This document shows positions 43,686-45,201 of a stretch of DNA of 45,201 nucleotides, piece after piece. The position numbers were made by a program, and so were the translations under genes. Under the pieces are notes generated by a model. It searched no databases and was not told where the DNA came from. It saw only the letters and a list, made by a program, of their open reading frames with translations. Position 1 is the first letter of the stretch, and each line of letters begins with the position of its first letter. Source of the DNA: an uncultured SAR116 cluster alpha proteobacterium (GTDB lineage Bacteria > Pseudomonadota > Alphaproteobacteria > Puniceispirillales > Marisalimonadaceae); NCBI GenBank assembly GCA_902615325.1, contig CACMOJ010000014.1, positions 1 to 45,201 of the forward strand. Reading direction: 5' to 3'.

Positions 43686-44651
43686 TTAAACAACTAGTTT
43701 AACAAAGTTTAATTTGTTATCTAGATTAATATCGTTAACTGTATTTTTTAATTCTTCAATTTCTTCAAACGGTAGTTTCATAAGAGGAGGTCTAACAACG
43801 GCTTTTTTCATTGCATTTAAAATAACTAAAGTCTCTTTCATCCTATTATGCATATCTAAAAAAGGTGGTTTATAAAATAGTTGAACTAAAGGAAATATTT
43901 TATCATTAATATCTTTAGCTTCTTCCAAGTTATTATTTTTTACCGCATTAAATAATCTTACTTGTAATGGTGCAATTACACTGCCCGCTCCAGATAATAA
44001 TCCGTTTGCTCCCATTACTAGCGAAGACATTAACCATGCACTATGAGTAGTCAACACATTAACCGGGTTTGGTAAGTTTTGAAATATTCTTATGTGTTTT
44101 TCATGCAACATTGGTTCATTACACCAATCTTTAATTGCTTTGATTGTTGGAACTTTCTCAAATAATTTTAATAAAGTTTCAAAAGGATAAGATAACCCAC
44201 CCGATGATGGATAATTAAAACATATTAAAGGCAAATCAGATGAATCTGATATTCTTTTAAAATGTTCGATTGCCATCTCAGGTCTTAATGAACCGCCCAT
44301 GCTCATACTTTGAGGCGGAAAACATAATAATGCAGATGCACCTAAATCTTCTGCCATGCGTGCAATTTTTGCAGCCTCTAAACTTCCATCAGAATAGACA
44401 CCATTTATAATCGGTACCTTATCCCCTACTTCCTCTAAAGAAAAAGTAAGAATCCTTTTTTGTTCTTCAAAATTACAAGCATGTATTTCTGAAGAGTGCC
44501 CGTTTACCGTTATGGCATTAATACCGTCTGTAAAACCACAAGATTTAATATGAGACCTACTTTCTTTTTCATTAATTGACATATCCTCATTAAATGAAAG
44601 TAATATTGCTGGTATAACACCTTCTAATTTAAATTTTTTTCTCATTACCAT
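43686..44651 (-). CDS. DapA-family (dihydrodipicolinate synthase/NAL-type) lyase
   Basis: A 321-residue class I aldolase-fold protein. Lys174 in IKAIKDW is the expected Schiff-base residue and Tyr147 in CFNYPSSGG the catalytic Tyr. The G-[TH]-[ST]-[SG]-E loop appears as NGHSSE near 50-55. The family includes DapA, N-acetylneuraminate lyase, and aldolase-hydratases or dehydratases acting on 2-oxo acids from aromatic degradation. NGHSSE instead of GTTGE and lack of a lysine-biosynthesis neighbourhood argue against DapA itself. The start could be Met1 or Met3 (44645); no clear ribosome site separates them. A pyruvate-forming step in the catabolic region is plausible but not shown. Confidence 0.8.
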   Translation of the reverse strand: MVMRKKFKLEGVIPAILLSFNEDMSINEKESRSHIKSCGFTDGINAITVNGHSSEIHACNFEEQKRILTFSLEEVGDKVPIINGVYSDGSLEAAKIARMAEDLGASALLCFPPQSMSMGGSLRPEMAIEHFKRISDSSDLPLICFNYPSSGGLSYPFETLLKLFEKVPTIKAIKDWCNEPMLHEKHIRIFQNLPNPVNVLTTHSAWLMSSLVMGANGLLSGAGSVIAPLQVRLFNAVKNNNLEEAKDINDKIFPLVQLFYKPPFLDMHNRMKETLVILNAMKKAVVRPPLMKLPFEEIEELKNTVNDINLDNKLNFVKLVV

Positions 44652-44708
44652 TTTTATATTTTAGTAAGAGTAATATTATTTACAACAATTGTTTTAATCA
44701 CTTTAATT

Positions 44709-44737
44709 TTGATTTAATGTTAAATATGTCTTAGTTT
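44709..44737 (+). promoter_or_regulatory. Candidate promoter for the small barrel-protein operon
   Basis: TTGATT (44709-44714) and TAGTTT (44732-44737) are 17 bases apart, 29 bases before the ATG at 44766. The 114-base divergent spacer also holds the dyad AACAATTGTT (44684-44693). Both are weak, A/T-rich matches. Confidence 0.25.
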
Positions 44738-44765
44738 AAATATTAATTATATTTAAGGAAAAGTT

Positions 44766-45110
44766 ATGAGTGTTTCAAAATATCTTTTTATTGTTTCAAT
44801 GAATGTAAAAACTGAATATGAAGATTTATTTAATGAAGTTTATGATGATGAACACGTTCCATATTTGCTAAAGGTGCCTGGTGTAAATAAAGTAACAAGA
44901 GGAAAAGGTGAACCCTTTCAATTTTCGATTGCTGGTAAAACCAAAGATATTGATGCTCCTCACCAAAAATTCGTAGCTTTATATGAAATTGATGCCCCAG
45001 AAGTTGTCAAAAGTCCTGAATGGGCAACAGCGGTCGAAAAAGGAAGATGGAGTGAACAAGTCAGAGAACACACTTCAGATAGATCACATTTCATGTATAA
45101 GTATATTTAA
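44766..45110 (+). CDS. Small dimeric alpha/beta-barrel-like protein (unknown function)
   Basis: A 114-residue protein with the beta-alpha-beta pattern of the ferredoxin-like dimeric alpha/beta barrel (EthD/DUF4286-like): a first strand KYLFIVSMNV, a helix with YEDLFNEVYDDEHVPYLLKVPGV (residues 17-39), then VTRG, VALYEIDAP and a C-terminal segment with several His and Arg. DDEHVPYLLK...PGV closely resembles the DEHxPxLLxxPGV motif of such proteins found beside aromatic and fatty-acyl catabolic genes. AAGGA precedes the start. It is divergent from the DapA-family gene and 1 base from the next start, so likely co-transcribed. No catalytic function can be assigned. Confidence 0.7.
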   Translation: MSVSKYLFIVSMNVKTEYEDLFNEVYDDEHVPYLLKVPGVNKVTRGKGEPFQFSIAGKTKDIDAPHQKFVALYEIDAPEVVKSPEWATAVEKGRWSEQVREHTSDRSHFMYKYI

Positions 45111-45111
45111 A

Positions 45112-45201
45112 ATGATTATAATTGATAGCCCTTCACTAATTGAAACTTTTGTAGATAAACCATTAACTCCAAGTAATTGGTTTGAAGTGACACAAGAAAA
45201 A
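45112..45201 (+). CDS. MaoC-like acyl-CoA dehydratase, N-terminal fragment
   Basis: An open frame begins with ATG one base after the preceding stop and runs to the window edge (30 residues). The segment PLTPSNWFEVTQEK matches the start of MaoC/R-hydratase proteins (S-x-W-x-x-V-T-Q-E). It would be a hotdog-fold enoyl-CoA hydratase, fitting the acyl-CoA enzymes nearby. The catalytic Asp/His motif lies outside the window, so the call rests on the N-terminus only. Confidence 0.55.
   Translation, partial: MIIIDSPSLIETFVDKPLTPSNWFEVTQEK

Noticed and set aside
43681-43718. Bidirectional terminator between convergent genes
   Set aside because: TTAAAC/GTTTAA (43686-43702) can pair around a 5-base loop, but the stem is A/T-rich, overlaps the stop codon and has no following T-run on either strand.
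43686-44651. Dihydrodipicolinate synthase for lysine synthesis
   Set aside because: Schiff-base Lys and Tyr are present, but the usual GTTGE loop is altered and the setting is catabolic.

Overview
The window is strongly AT-rich, almost entirely coding, and has very short or overlapping gene junctions. Its content (Mo-hydroxylases, Liv-type ABC transport, acyl-CoA ligases and dehydrogenases, hydantoinase A/B) is that of a heterotroph degrading aromatic or heterocyclic organic matter. Low GC, compact layout and family types suggest a streamlined marine Alphaproteobacterium (Pelagibacterales, HIMB59 or AEGEAN-169 style). That assignment is inference, since the window has no rRNA or other phylogenetic marker. 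There are no tRNA, rRNA, CRISPR or insertion-sequence features, and no gene-free stretch exceeds 300 bases.

Layout. (1) 1-2870: a 3'-truncated FMN alpha-hydroxy-acid dehydrogenase on the minus strand, a divergent RraA-family aldolase-like gene, then a two-subunit CoA-transferase on the minus strand. (2) 2926-9625: a two-subunit PimC/PimD-like acyl-CoA dehydrogenase on plus. On minus is an operon of an aminoglycoside-phosphotransferase-like kinase, an ACAD10/11-type dehydrogenase and a multi-hotdog protein. A short-chain dehydrogenase on plus follows. (3) 9626-16566: a minus-strand operon hyuA-hyuB-ligase-ligase. (4) 16646-28433, plus: molybdenum hydroxylase A (FAD subunit, then a fused 2Fe-2S/molybdopterin subunit), a 6-hydroxynicotinate-reductase-like protein, a UPF0280/ApbE-like protein, a BenE-family transporter and a complete Liv-type ABC transporter. 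(5) 28452-43680, plus: hydroxylases B and C interleaved with a metallo-beta-lactamase-fold hydrolase, an SDR, two acyl-CoA ligases, a cupin, an HpaB-type monooxygenase and an enoyl-CoA hydratase. (6) 43686-45201: a DapA-family lyase on minus, a small alpha/beta-barrel-like protein, and the start of a MaoC-like hydratase.

How the genes may work together. Sections 3 and 4 share a divergent promoter region and fit a reductive N-heterocycle pathway. Hydroxylase A would convert a pyridine-type ring to an oxo (lactam-like) ring, the Hnr-like enzyme would reduce and dearomatise it, and ATP-dependent HyuAB would open the lactam. The ligases, CoA-transferase and acyl-CoA dehydrogenases would then take the acid into beta-oxidation. 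Nicotinate catabolism through 6-hydroxynicotinate and 1,4,5,6-tetrahydro-6-oxonicotinate is the known precedent, but the substrate here is not established. Section 5 looks like a second aromatic-acid module with CoA activation and two more hydroxylases.

The strongest leads are the Hnr-like/UPF0280 pair with a possible covalent-flavin motif, the HyuAB adjacency, the CoxL-CoxG fusion, the SDR lacking its Tyr/Lys catalytic pair, and the multi-hotdog protein.
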